Below, in pieces: positions 33,749 to 42,370 of a stretch of DNA of 64,000 nt. The first letter of the stretch is position 1. Each line of letters opens with the position of its first letter. Origin of the DNA: Streptomyces sp. NBC_00654 (GTDB lineage Bacteria; Actinomycetota; Actinomycetes; Streptomycetales; Streptomycetaceae); contig NZ_JAPEOB010000001.1 of NCBI RefSeq assembly GCF_026341775.1, positions 2,852,001 to 2,916,000 on the forward strand, in the 5' to 3' direction. Made by a program: the position numbers and the translations under genes. The notes under the pieces were generated by a model. The model searched no databases. It was not told the origin of the DNA and saw only the letters and a list, made by a program, of their open reading frames with translations.

Positions 33749-34413
33749 TGGGGGTGCTCGCCCCGCTCCTGCTGGCCGACGGGCGCCTCCCGGTCGGCGC
33801 GTACACCTACAGCGCGGGCCTCGAACCGGCCGTCGCGGCGGGACTCACCCGCGACCGTATCCCCGCACTCCTGCGGGCCCGGCTGCACACCACCGCCGTC
33901 ACCGAAGCGGCCGCCGCCGTCCTCGCCCTGCGCGCCGCGGGACAGGACCCGGTGGACTACGGCCCCGTACAGCACGCCCTCGCGGCCCGGACCCCGGCCG
34001 CCCCGCTGCGCGAGGCCTCCGCCACGCTCGGCCGGGGCGTGCACCGCCTGGCCCGCCGCCTCGCCCCGGACCACCCGGCGGTCAACGCCCTGGCCGCGCT
34101 CCACCCGCGCCCGCTGCGGCCCGTCACGCTCGGCGCGCTCGCCGCCGTCGTCGGGGCGACCGAGGCCGAACTGGCCCACGCGGTCGTCTACGACGAACTC
34201 CAGACCATCACCTCCGCCGCGCTCAAACTGCTGCCCGGCGACCCGCTCGACTCGGTGGCCTGGATCCTCGCCGCCGAGCCGGACGCCGCAGCGGCGGTGA
34301 CCGCGGCCCTCGCCGTACGGACCCCGGGCGAACTGCCCGCCCGCACGGCCCTGCTCACCGAACAGTGGGCACTCGAACACGAACGACGCGAACGGAGACT
34401 CTTCCTTGCCTGA
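33748..34413 (+). CDS. ureF: Urease accessory protein UreF
   Basis: 221-residue all-helical accessory protein. The N-terminus [20 protein letters not shown] is the UreF hallmark. It forms the UreD-UreF-UreG platform that activates apo-urease and gates GTP hydrolysis by UreG. ATG shares its first base with the ureC stop, and its own stop overlaps ureG by 8 bp. Confidence 0.93.
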   Translation: MGVLAPLLLADGRLPVGAYTYSAGLEPAVAAGLTRDRIPALLRARLHTTAVTEAAAAVLALRAAGQDPVDYGPVQHALAARTPAAPLREASATLGRGVHRLARRLAPDHPAVNALAALHPRPLRPVTLGALAAVVGATEAELAHAVVYDELQTITSAALKLLPGDPLDSVAWILAAEPDAAAAVTAALAVRTPGELPARTALLTEQWALEHERRERRLFLA

Positions 34414-35182
34414 CAACCATGCCCACGCCCACTCCCACGCCCACGCGCCGACCCACGCCCCCACCGGCAGCCCCGACGACCGCGCCAACCCCCACTTCCA
34501 CGAGCCCCTGAACCAGCCCCGGGCCCTGCGGCTCGGCGTCGCGGGCCCGGTCGGCACCGGAAAGAGCTCGATCCTGGCCACCCTCTGCCGCGAGCTCGCC
34601 GGGGAACTGGCCATGGCCGTCGTCACCAACGACATCTACACCGACGAGGACGCCCGCTTCCTCCGCTCGGCGGGGGTCCTGCCCACCGAACGCATCCGCG
34701 CCGTCGAGACCGGAGCGTGCCCGCACACCGCCATCCGCGACGACGTCAGCGCCAACCTCGACGCCGTCGAGGACCTGGAGGAGGCGTACGGGCCGCTCGA
34801 CCTGGTCCTCGTCGAGAGCGGCGGCGACAACCTGACCGCCACCTTCAGCCCCGCCCTCGCCGACGCGCAGCTCTTCTGCATCGATGTCGCGGGCGGCGGC
34901 GACGTGGCACGCAAGGGCGGCCCCGGCATCACCGGCGCGGACCTCCTGATCATCAACAAGACCGACCTCGCGCCGTACGTGGAGGTCGATGTGGCGGCTA
35001 TGGTCGCCGACGCCGAAGCGGCCCGCGACGGCCTCCCGGTGCTGGCACTGTCCAAGAAGGACCCGGTCTCGGTCGCCGAACTAGCGGACTGGGTACGGGC
35101 GTTGCTCGTCCGCCACCGTTCCGGCACCCATATCCCCACCGACCCGGGCCCGATGGCGCCGCACAGCCACGCGCACCCGTGA
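34406..35182 (+). CDS. ureG: Urease accessory GTPase UreG with His-rich N-terminus
   Basis: 258-residue SIMIBI-class GTPase that delivers nickel to urease. The P-loop GPVGTGKS lies at residues 47-54, followed by [27 protein letters not shown] and the guanine motif INKTDL. The first 32 residues are a His/Ala-rich metal-binding tail ([13 protein letters not shown]) that adds nickel storage, a role carried by UreE in other bacteria; no ureE is present here. The start is TTG 34406, fixed by the upstream overlap and the His-rich start. The stop overlaps the ureD GTG. Confidence 0.95.
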   Translation: MPDNHAHAHSHAHAPTHAPTGSPDDRANPHFHEPLNQPRALRLGVAGPVGTGKSSILATLCRELAGELAMAVVTNDIYTDEDARFLRSAGVLPTERIRAVETGACPHTAIRDDVSANLDAVEDLEEAYGPLDLVLVESGGDNLTATFSPALADAQLFCIDVAGGGDVARKGGPGITGADLLIINKTDLAPYVEVDVAAMVADAEAARDGLPVLALSKKDPVSVAELADWVRALLVRHRSGTHIPTDPGPMAPHSHAHP

Positions 35183-35973
35183 GCGAGCGGGCGGGGGGCG
35201 CCGCCGAACCGACGGTGCTCACCGTCGAGCGCGACGGGACGGGCCGCCACCTCGCCCGGGACCTGACGCCCGGCGCCTTCCTGGCCCCCCGCCCCCTCCT
35301 CCCGGACCCGGACGCCCTGCACATCGCCCTCGTCGGCACCCGGGCCGGGCTCCTCGCGGGCGACGACCTGGTCCTCCGCGTCAGGGTCGGACCGGGAGCA
35401 CGGCTGCGCCTGGTCGAACCGTCCGGCCTGGTCGCGTACGACCACCGCGGCGGTACCTCGACCTGGCGGGCCCGGATCGAGATCGCGGAGGGCGGCGAAC
35501 TCCACTGGGACGCGAAGCCGTTCGTGATCTCGGCCGGAGCGGACGTGGAGCGCCACATGGTGGTGGACATGGCCGCGGGTGCCCGGATGCTCTGGCGCGA
35601 GACCCTGGTCCTGGGCCGCAGCGGCGAACGCGGCGGGCGCCTGCGGGCGCGGACCCACGCCACGTACGACGGCCGGGAGCTGCTGGTCGAGGACCTGGAC
35701 CTCGGGGACGCGGAGATCCGTGAACTGCCCGGCATCCTCGGCCCGAACCGTGTCATCGGCTCCGTCACCGCGCTCGGCACGGTCCCCGCGGCCCCGCCGC
35801 ACCCCTACGGCACCCGCCTGGCGGGCCCCGGAGCACAGGTGCGGCTGCTGGACACGGTGGCCCCGGAGATGGAGGCCGATCTGGCGGACGTCTGGGAGAC
35901 CTGGCGGACGGCACCGGCGGCCGACGCGCCGGGCCGCGGCGACCGCGGAAGCGGAACCGGGGGTGCCGCCTGA
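35179..35973 (+). CDS. ureD: Urease accessory protein UreD/UreH
   Basis: 264-residue accessory protein and last gene of the urease operon. The central part shows UreD features such as [18 protein letters not shown] and [18 protein letters not shown]. It binds apo-urease and recruits UreF and UreG. GTG overlaps the ureG stop by 4 bp. No nickel transporter follows. The operon ends with no obvious hairpin before the next gene (34 bp away). Confidence 0.92.
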   Translation: MSERAGGAAEPTVLTVERDGTGRHLARDLTPGAFLAPRPLLPDPDALHIALVGTRAGLLAGDDLVLRVRVGPGARLRLVEPSGLVAYDHRGGTSTWRARIEIAEGGELHWDAKPFVISAGADVERHMVVDMAAGARMLWRETLVLGRSGERGGRLRARTHATYDGRELLVEDLDLGDAEIRELPGILGPNRVIGSVTALGTVPAAPPHPYGTRLAGPGAQVRLLDTVAPEMEADLADVWETWRTAPAADAPGRGDRGSGTGGAA

Positions 35974-36007
35974 AGGACCGGCCGGGCCGGTGCGGTTGGA
36001 TGGCCGT

Positions 36008-36670
36008 ATGAGCGTTCATGACGTGGCCCGCAGGCTGCCGGACATACCCGTCCTCACCGACCTCTGCCGCTCGATGGCGATGCTTGACGCCATCCTGTGC
36101 CCGGAATGGGACTACCGGTGGCACAGCTTCGACGCGCGGTGGTCCGCGACGGAGGCGATGGCCTCGATGCGGGACGGATCGGGCAACGAGTACTCCCTCG
36201 TGATCTCGCCCGCCGGCGCCTACCTCCGCGGGTTCGACCACGAGTCACCGATGAGCCCGTACGTCGACGACGTGCCCTGGCCCGGTGTGCTCGACGACGT
36301 CCCGCCGGTCTTCCGGGCGTACATCGACGAGCCCTCGTTCACGGACGAGCACGGCATGCCGGTCGTCACCGCGTGCCTGTGGAGGCAGCGCGACGACGAC
36401 CGGTGGCACGCCGGTGCCATCGACTTCCCCGAGGACGGCGAGGAGTCGGACGGCGCGGACTGGCTCTTCCAGCTCCTCGTGGCCCGGAGCCCGGAGAGCT
36501 ACCAGGACTGGGCCGAGGACTACTTCGAGATGGCGGTGGACCTCGACGCGGTGCGCCATGTGTTCGCGCTGCGCCCGCTGACCGACGAGGTCGTCGCGGC
36601 ACTCAGTCCCGAACGGGTGCCCGCGGAGCTGGCCGAGGACATCAAGGACATCGGCTACCCGGTCGGTTAG
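36008..36670 (+). CDS. Hypothetical protein, 220 residues
   Basis: I do not recognise this family. It is acidic, with Trp- and Asp-rich segments (CPEWDYRWHSFDARW, FPEDGEESDGADWLF), and is reminiscent of SMI1/SUKH-like or immunity-type hypothetical proteins, but no motif is firm. It has no signal peptide or membrane helix. The ATG at 36008 has only a weak GGATGG upstream. Its stop codon overlaps that of the convergent MFS gene by 4 bp, so the two 3' ends share sequence and no terminator fits between them. Confidence 0.65.
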   Translation: MSVHDVARRLPDIPVLTDLCRSMAMLDAILCPEWDYRWHSFDARWSATEAMASMRDGSGNEYSLVISPAGAYLRGFDHESPMSPYVDDVPWPGVLDDVPPVFRAYIDEPSFTDEHGMPVVTACLWRQRDDDRWHAGAIDFPEDGEESDGADWLFQLLVARSPESYQDWAEDYFEMAVDLDAVRHVFALRPLTDEVVAALSPERVPAELAEDIKDIGYPVG

Positions 36671-37992
36671 GCCGGCTGCTTCGGCTCGTTCGGCTCGTCC
36701 GGCTCGTTCGGCTCGTCCGGCTCCGCCGGTCCGCCGGCCGGAGTCCGGCGGACCGCCACCGCCGCACCGAGCAGCGCGGGGAGGGCCGCGACGGTGAAGC
36801 ACACGGCCAGGGGCAGGCGGCCCGCCAGCAGCCCCGCCCCGGCCGTGCCCGCCGAGATCCCCGCGTTGAGCGCCGTGTTGACCCAGGCTCCGGCCTGGGT
36901 ACGGCCACCGGGCGCGACGGACTCGTCGGCGAGCAGATAGGCCGTGGTGAGGACCGGGGCCACGAACAGCCCGGCCAGCGCGATCATGACCATCAGCACC
37001 GGAACGTCCGGCGAGAAGCCCGCGGCGAACAGGGCCAGCCCCAGCGCACCGGCGAACGCCCCCAGCCGCACCCGGGTGGGGACCCGCCAGGGGACGGCGC
37101 CGTTGACGAGACCGCCGACCGCGCTGCCCGCCGAGAGGGCGGCCAGCACCCATGCCACCGCCGAGCCCTGGTGGCGCTGCTCGGCGAAGGCCACCACCAG
37201 CAGATCCAGCCCTCCGACGCACAGCCCCACACCGGCCATCACCAGAACGGCGTGCCGCAGCCCGGCCGTGCGGCGCAGGAGCTGTGTCCGCCCGCCGGAC
37301 CTGTCGCCGCCGGACCCGCCGGGCGCGGACGCCGGACCGGACGGGCGCTCCCCGATGCCCCGGACGGCGGGGGAGTACGCCAGCGCGAGCGAGCCGGCCA
37401 GTACGAGCCCGGCGCCGATGGCCAGACCCGCCGCGGGCCGGGCGTACTCGATCAGCAGCCCGACCAGCAGCGGCCCGGTGACGAGCAGCAGTTCCTCGGC
37501 CACGGCGTCCAGGCTGTAGGCCCGCCGCAGCAGCGCGCGATCCGGTACGAGGCCGCTCCACACGCTCCGCATGACGGGCCCGAGCGGCGGTGTGCAGACC
37601 CCCGCGGCCAGTGCCAGCGCGCCCAGCCGGATTCCCGGCGCGCCGGGCTGCCAGGTGGTCTGGGCCAGCACCGCCAGCATCGCCGCGTACGCGCCGGCCA
37701 TCAACGGCAGTGAGCGGCGTGGTCCGTACCGGTCGATGAGCGCGGCGCGGACGGGGGAGAGCAGCACGCTCGCCGCTCCGAACAGGGCCATGACCACCCC
37801 CGCCACGGAGTAGGAGCCGGTGGTGTCCTTGACCGCCAGCAGCAGGGAGAGGGGTAGCAGCCCGTAGCTGAGCCGCCCCAGCAGCGCGGCGCCGAAGGTG
37901 CTCGGAGCGTGGCGCGTGCGCAGGACGGCCGCGTACGAGGGGGAGGCGGACGGGGGCGTGGAAGGGTACGGCGAAGGTGTCGGTGAAGACAT
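36667..37992 (-). CDS. MFS transporter, drug-efflux type
   Basis: 441-residue protein with about 12 hydrophobic segments. It resembles DHA1-type Streptomyces exporters: the loop 2-3 motif is DRYGPRR, and a signature-like GPVMRSVWSGLVPD follows the fourth helix. The cytoplasmic C-terminus ends in a repeated Glu-Pro-Asp/Asn motif (EPDEPNEPDEPNEP) encoded by five 9-bp units (36680-36724). GAGGAA lies 7 nt before the ATG. The substrate is unknown. Confidence 0.85.
   Translation of the reverse strand: MSSPTPSPYPSTPPSASPSYAAVLRTRHAPSTFGAALLGRLSYGLLPLSLLLAVKDTTGSYSVAGVVMALFGAASVLLSPVRAALIDRYGPRRSLPLMAGAYAAMLAVLAQTTWQPGAPGIRLGALALAAGVCTPPLGPVMRSVWSGLVPDRALLRRAYSLDAVAEELLLVTGPLLVGLLIEYARPAAGLAIGAGLVLAGSLALAYSPAVRGIGERPSGPASAPGGSGGDRSGGRTQLLRRTAGLRHAVLVMAGVGLCVGGLDLLVVAFAEQRHQGSAVAWVLAALSAGSAVGGLVNGAVPWRVPTRVRLGAFAGALGLALFAAGFSPDVPVLMVMIALAGLFVAPVLTTAYLLADESVAPGGRTQAGAWVNTALNAGISAGTAGAGLLAGRLPLAVCFTVAALPALLGAAVAVRRTPAGGPAEPDEPNEPDEPNEPKQPA
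36680..36724 (-). repeat. Nine-base coding repeat at the end of the MFS gene
   Basis: Five consecutive units of consensus TYCGGCTCG on the plus strand, reading Glu-Pro-Asp/Asn on the minus strand. They form the last residues of the MFS protein and may vary in copy number without breaking the frame. Confidence 0.8.
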
Positions 37993-38191
37993 GGGGACAT
38001 TCCTCGAAGAGGCGGCGCCGGGCCGACGGGCTCGTGCGTGGCTGCCGTCGGGGCGCCGGAACGTGCGGGGACAGCGGAGCGACGCACCCACGCGGTGGGT
38101 GCGGTCGGCGCGTGTCCTAGGCACGGGGGAGGAACATGCCCGCCACACTACCGGACCCGGTCCGGGGCGGCGGAGGGCCCGGAAGCGGCAG

Positions 38192-38223
38192 GACCGGGAC
38201 ATGCCCGCGGGCACATCCCGGTC
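38192..38223 (-). terminator. Hairpin downstream of the small Cys/His gene
   Basis: GACCGGGA and TCCCGGTC enclose a second perfect palindrome TGCCCGCGGGCA. The structure lies 39 nt after the stop of the small protein (minus strand) and 200 nt before the MFS start. Confidence 0.6.
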
Positions 38224-38261
38224 CCTGGCGGTGAACCGCGAGCACAGGGCTCCGCCGTTCG

Positions 38262-38441
38262 CTACCTCCTGCGCTCACGGCGGGACCTGGCCCGCTTCTC
38301 CATCGCCTTGCGGCGCTCGACGGTGTACTTCGACCAGTCCCCGCGATGGCGGTCGCACCGTGAGGCACCCAGCATCGCCAGCCTTCGGCACCGGGTGCCC
38401 TTCGTCGTCGGTGCCCCGCAGATGGACTGTGTACGAGCCAT
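38262..38441 (-). CDS. Small Cys/His-rich protein, DUF5763-like
   Basis: 59-residue basic protein starting MARTQSICGAPTTKGTRC and continuing with RCDRH. The C-x(n)-C, C-x2-H spacing resembles DUF5763-type proteins with one predicted zinc-binding knuckle. The rest is Arg/Lys-rich, fitting a nucleic-acid-binding role, but the function is unknown. AGAGGCGG precedes the ATG at 38441. The longer frame upstream has no credible start. Confidence 0.65.
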   Translation of the reverse strand: MARTQSICGAPTTKGTRCRRLAMLGASRCDRHRGDWSKYTVERRKAMEKRARSRRERRR

Positions 38442-38641
38442 GCTGAACCGCCTCTGAGCGCGTCGGTGTGTGCCGGTCCCGCCCAGAATCACCCGGTGTG
38501 GGAGCCGGGCGACAGGCGCACGGCGGTCGTTCCCGCGGCAGCACGGGCGCACCCGCCTCACACTCCGGCACAACGCCCCGGCCACATCCGCGCGCTCCCG
38601 GGGGGCGCCCGGCGCCCGCCGCGGGAACCGCCCGCGCGGGC

Positions 38642-39781
38642 TCAACTCCCCAGCAGGCCCGATGTGTCGATCACCTGACGGATCGCCCGGCCCGAGGCCA
38701 GCTCCTCCATCGCGTCGTTGATGCCGGTCAGCGGCAGCGTGCCCGTGTGCATCAGCTCCACCGGCATCAGGCCCGCCCGCCACAGGTCCAGGAACCGCGG
38801 GATGTCCCGGCGCGGAACCGCGTCACCCATGTACGAGCCGAGCAGGGACTTGCCCTCGCCCGCGAAGGCCAGGGCCGGGACCTCCAGGACGCGGTCCGGG
38901 GCGGGCAGACCCACCGAGACGACCCTGCCGCCGCGGGCGACGGCCGCCAGGGCGTCCGCCATCACCCGCGGGCTGCCCACCGCCTCGACCGCCAACTCGG
39001 CTCCGCCGCCCGTCAGTTCGCGCACGGCAGCCATCGCCTCCTCGGGGGCGTACGCGTGGGTCGCGCCCAGCCGCAGGGCCAGCTCACGCTTCTCCGCCAC
39101 CGGGTCGACCGCGACGACCGGGTACGCCCCGGCCGCACGGGCGCCCAGGACCGCGGAGAGGCCGACGCCACCGAGGCCGTACACGACGGCGGACTGACCG
39201 GGCCGCAGGGCCGCCGTGTTGATGACCGCGCCCGCGCCCGTGAGGACCGCGCAGCCGAACATCGAGGCGACGGCGAACGGCACGTCCTTCGGGATCGGGA
39301 CCAGTGACTCCTGGGCCAGCACCGCGTGTTCGGAGAACGCGGACACGCCGAGCTGGTGGTGGACCGTCCGGCCCGCGGCGTCCGTCAGGAGCGAGGGACC
39401 GTGCAGCAGACCTCCCGAACCGTTCGCCGCGGCCGCCTGCGCGCACAGGGCGGGGCGGCCCGCCGCGCAGTCCGCGCAGAAACCGCAGCTCGGGACGAAG
39501 ACCAGAGCCACGTGGTCGCCGGGGGAGAAGCGGCGCACACCGGGGCCGGCCTCCTGGACCACACCCACCGCCTCGTGGCCCAGCGCCATCGGCAGCGGGC
39601 GGACCCGGTCGCCGTTGACCACGGAGAGGTCGGAGTGGCACAGGGACGCGGCCGCGATACGGACCAGCACCTCCCCCTCGCGCGGCGCGCCCAGGGTCAG
39701 CTCCTCCACCTCGACCGGACGGGTCGCCGAGTAGGGGCGGGACGTCGACGTCCCGCGCAGCACCACCGCACGGGTCTTCAT
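38642..39781 (-). CDS. Zinc-dependent alcohol dehydrogenase (MDR family)
   Basis: 379-residue medium-chain dehydrogenase. Catalytic zinc ligands are in LCHSDLS and GHEAVG; the structural zinc cluster is CGFCADCAAGRPALC; the NAD+ site is GLGGVGLSA. It closely resembles class III-like actinobacterial alcohol dehydrogenases that oxidise small alcohols or aldehyde adducts. It is the last gene of the glycerol-3-phosphate operon, and its ATG overlaps the stop of the ABM gene by 4 bp. Its place suggests it handles an alcohol or aldehyde released by the operon's other enzymes, perhaps from a glycerol ether or ester, but the substrate cannot be read from the sequence. Confidence 0.9.
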   Translation of the reverse strand: MKTRAVVLRGTSTSRPYSATRPVEVEELTLGAPREGEVLVRIAAASLCHSDLSVVNGDRVRPLPMALGHEAVGVVQEAGPGVRRFSPGDHVALVFVPSCGFCADCAAGRPALCAQAAAANGSGGLLHGPSLLTDAAGRTVHHQLGVSAFSEHAVLAQESLVPIPKDVPFAVASMFGCAVLTGAGAVINTAALRPGQSAVVYGLGGVGLSAVLGARAAGAYPVVAVDPVAEKRELALRLGATHAYAPEEAMAAVRELTGGGAELAVEAVGSPRVMADALAAVARGGRVVSVGLPAPDRVLEVPALAFAGEGKSLLGSYMGDAVPRRDIPRFLDLWRAGLMPVELMHTGTLPLTGINDAMEELASGRAIRQVIDTSGLLGS

Positions 39782-40080
39782 GCCCGCACCTGCTCACGCG
39801 GGGCGCAGCGCAGCACGTCGCGGCTCTCCAGCAGCGGGACGACCTGGCCGAGCACGATGTCCTGGAAGTGCGGGGTCGCGCAGTGCGCGGTGAAGTCGGC
39901 CTCGGTGGCGTACTCCTCGTACAGCACGATCGCGCGGGGGTCCTCGATGCCCTGGTGGACCCGGTAGGCGAGGTTGCCGGGCTCCTGGCGGGAGGCGGCG
40001 GCCATCGTGTCGAGGAGGGGCAGGACGGTGTCCTCCTCGCCGGGCTTGGTGCGGTAGCGGGCGACGATCACGTAACTCAC
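39778..40080 (-). CDS. ABM-domain (antibiotic biosynthesis monooxygenase) protein
   Basis: 100-residue ferredoxin-like dimeric alpha+beta barrel protein. The ABM pattern is visible as SYVIVARYRTKPGEEDTVL, then RQEPGNLAYRVHQG, and IVLYEEYATEADFTAH. Family members range from cofactor-free quinone-forming monooxygenases to proteins with no known activity. The GTG at 40080 has AGGAG 8 nt upstream and lies only 5 nt from the GlpP-like stop. Tight coupling to the alcohol dehydrogenase suggests a joint oxidative step. Confidence 0.85.
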   Translation of the reverse strand: MSYVIVARYRTKPGEEDTVLPLLDTMAAASRQEPGNLAYRVHQGIEDPRAIVLYEEYATEADFTAHCATPHFQDIVLGQVVPLLESRDVLRCAPREQVRA

Positions 40081-40085
40081 GGGGA

Positions 40086-40745
40086 CTACTCCTGTGGTGC
40101 GGCGGGCCTCTTGAGGGCGGACGGCGGAACCGGCGGAAGCTGGTCCCGGCGCAGATGCCAGAGGCGGGGGTCGGAGGTGGCGGCCGCGGCCGATCCGAGG
40201 GCCAGGGCGAGCGCCACGTCCGCGGGGGTTTCCACGAAGCCCGCGGCGACCGACGGGGACATCGCGCGCTGTGCCTGCGCGGTCATCCGGCCGATGATCG
40301 GGGCGGGCATGATCTCGACCAGGTCCGGCGCCCCGCGGGAGATCGCGTCCGTGGAACGGCGCAGGTTGGACCGGTCGGTGACGAACACCTTCATCATGGT
40401 CAGCAGGCCGAGCGGGCGGCCCTTCTCTATCAGGGAGAGCCGGGTGCTCACCACGCCGTGCGCGCCCATGTTCTTGATGAACTCCAGCGCGCCCCGGTCC
40501 TGCGCGAGACCGGGGCTGCTGTCCACGTTCACGAACACGGTCTTCCCCGCCCGGCCCAGCGCCGGCACGACCTGGGGCAGCTGCCCCACCGCGAACGACG
40601 CGAGGATGCACACCTTCGCCGGTGCGGTCAGGAACTGCCGCAGCGGCTGGGTGCCGACGACCGACGCGATCACCGGCACCTCGGCGAAGGCCGAGGCGAG
40701 CCGGGGATCGAGCGGGGCGCTGAACCGGGACGGGGAAGGGGTCAT
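40086..40745 (-). CDS. GlpP-family glycerol-3-phosphate-responsive antiterminator
   Basis: 219-residue protein of the GlpP family, a TIM-barrel-like fold. Typical stretches are CILASFAVGQLPQVV, VFVNVDSSPGLAQDRGALEFI, GVVSTRLSLIEKGR and DLVEIMPAPIIGRM. In Bacillus, GlpP binds glycerol-3-phosphate and the leader RNA of glpD to prevent termination. Here it is the only regulator-like gene in a glpKD operon, and the operon's leader carries a terminator hairpin (47369-47392). I chose ATG 40745; upstream in-frame starts lack support. An alternative, purely metabolic role is possible, because actinobacterial members are little studied. Confidence 0.8.
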   Translation of the reverse strand: MTPSPSRFSAPLDPRLASAFAEVPVIASVVGTQPLRQFLTAPAKVCILASFAVGQLPQVVPALGRAGKTVFVNVDSSPGLAQDRGALEFIKNMGAHGVVSTRLSLIEKGRPLGLLTMMKVFVTDRSNLRRSTDAISRGAPDLVEIMPAPIIGRMTAQAQRAMSPSVAAGFVETPADVALALALGSAAAATSDPRLWHLRRDQLPPVPPSALKRPAAPQE

Positions 40746-40816
40746 GGCAAGGGCCTGCCTGGGAAGGGGTCGGACCGGCCGGCTCATGGGGCCGGCCGGT
40801 CCTCGCGGCTGCTGGG

Positions 40817-42370
40817 TCAGTTCAGCGGAGACGTACCGAATCGGCTGGGAAGGCCCAGTTTGCCAGGGTTGAGAATCCCGGCCGGGTCCAGGGCCGCCTT
40901 CACCGCGACGAACGTCGCGAAGCCCGCCCCGAGGGATTCCTCCAGGTAGGGGCCGCGCAGCAGACCGCAGCCGTGGTGGTGGCTGAGGGCCGCCCGGTGC
41001 TTGATGAGTACGGCGTTGGCCGCGTCCCACACCGAGCGGTACCAGTCGCGGCGCGACTCGGGCGCCACATCGCCGCGCAGCGAGAAGTAGACGCAGGCAC
41101 CGTCGGTGTACGCGTGGGACTGGTGGGCCGAGGCCGCCAGGGTGCCGTCCACCGACTGGATAGCGGCGACCACCTCGTCGTAGATCACCGGGAGGTCGGC
41201 CCAGGAGGCGGCCATCTCCAGGGTGTCGGCGACGAAGCCGGGGCCGGGCTTGAAACCGTCCGCCGACTTGCCGACCAGCATCCGCTCGTCCAGCCAGCGC
41301 TCGAAGACGGCCTTGCTGTCCAGCTCGGGGCCGTAGGCGGCGCAGACCTCGGACGCGACCTTGATCGACGCGTCGACGATCGCCGGGTCGCCCTCGTCGG
41401 CGATGAGCAGCAGATTGGTGTCGGGGTGGCCGAAGTGGGTGCCCGACTCCAGGGCGTCGTACAGGCGCAGAACGGCCGGCGTCGCACCGCGCTGCATGAT
41501 CTTGCGGCAGGCGTCCAGGCCCTCCGCGAAGGTCGCGAAGCCGTAGGCGACGGCGTTGGCGTACTCGGGCAGCGGGTGGACCCGCAGCCGGGCCGAGACG
41601 ATGACGCCGAGGGTGCCCTCCGAGCCGATGAACAGCTGGCGCAGGTCGGGGCCGACCGCCGCGCGGGCGTAGTCGCCGTACGTGGCACGGGTGCCGTCCG
41701 CGTGGATGACGTCCACCCCGACGACCATGTCCTCGATCTTGCCGTACCGGGTGGAGAGCTGACCGGCACCGCGGCAGGCGATCCAGCCGCCGACCGTGGA
41801 GACGGCGAACGCGGAGGGCCAGTGGCCCGTCGTCACGCCGTACTCCTCCTGGAGCTGCTTCTCGAAGAGGTCACCGAACATGCCCGCCTCGACGTCCACC
41901 AGGTTCGACTCGGCGTCGAAGCCGGTGATCCGGTTCAGCGCGCAGACGTCCAGCACGACCCCGCCGAAGACGGGGAGCGCCGCACCGGTGACGTTGGAGC
42001 GGCCGGCGGACGGGGTGACCGGGATGCCCGCCTCGTGGCAGATCCGCAGCACGGCCGCGATCTGGTCCGCGTCCGCGGCCTCGACGACCACGGCGTCCGG
42101 CGTCGCGGGACGGCCCTCGGTCTCACCGATCATCGACCCGGCCCACCAGTCACGGGTCCGGGTGACGACCTCGTCCCGGGCGGTGTGCACGGCGTGCGCC
42201 GCCCCGCGCAGCGCCTCGATCACGCTCTCGGGGACCTCGACCGGGTCGCTCTGGAGCGCGGCCTCGCCGTCGCCGATGGGGGTGTTCTGCGCCCACTTGG
42301 CGAAGCTGGGGGCGCCGATCGTGTAGTTGCCCCGGTTGAACGGGTGGGTGATGGTCTGACGGCTGATCAT
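40817..42370 (-). CDS. Alkyl-DHAP-synthase-like FAD-binding oxidase
   Basis: 517-residue vanillyl-alcohol-oxidase-type flavoprotein. The FAD domain contains TPSAGRSNVTG and STVGGWIACRGAGQLSTRYGKIEDMV, and the C-terminus has the SHHHG motif (LSHHHGCG) that marks alkyldihydroxyacetonephosphate synthases. Such enzymes exchange the acyl group of acyl-DHAP for a fatty alcohol to form an ether bond; bacterial relatives may oxidise glycerol derivatives instead. The ATG overlaps the glpD stop by 4 bp, so it is made with GlpD. Since GlpD yields DHAP, a DHAP-derived substrate is reasonable. Confidence 0.85.
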   Translation of the reverse strand: MISRQTITHPFNRGNYTIGAPSFAKWAQNTPIGDGEAALQSDPVEVPESVIEALRGAAHAVHTARDEVVTRTRDWWAGSMIGETEGRPATPDAVVVEAADADQIAAVLRICHEAGIPVTPSAGRSNVTGAALPVFGGVVLDVCALNRITGFDAESNLVDVEAGMFGDLFEKQLQEEYGVTTGHWPSAFAVSTVGGWIACRGAGQLSTRYGKIEDMVVGVDVIHADGTRATYGDYARAAVGPDLRQLFIGSEGTLGVIVSARLRVHPLPEYANAVAYGFATFAEGLDACRKIMQRGATPAVLRLYDALESGTHFGHPDTNLLLIADEGDPAIVDASIKVASEVCAAYGPELDSKAVFERWLDERMLVGKSADGFKPGPGFVADTLEMAASWADLPVIYDEVVAAIQSVDGTLAASAHQSHAYTDGACVYFSLRGDVAPESRRDWYRSVWDAANAVLIKHRAALSHHHGCGLLRGPYLEESLGAGFATFVAVKAALDPAGILNPGKLGLPSRFGTSPLN

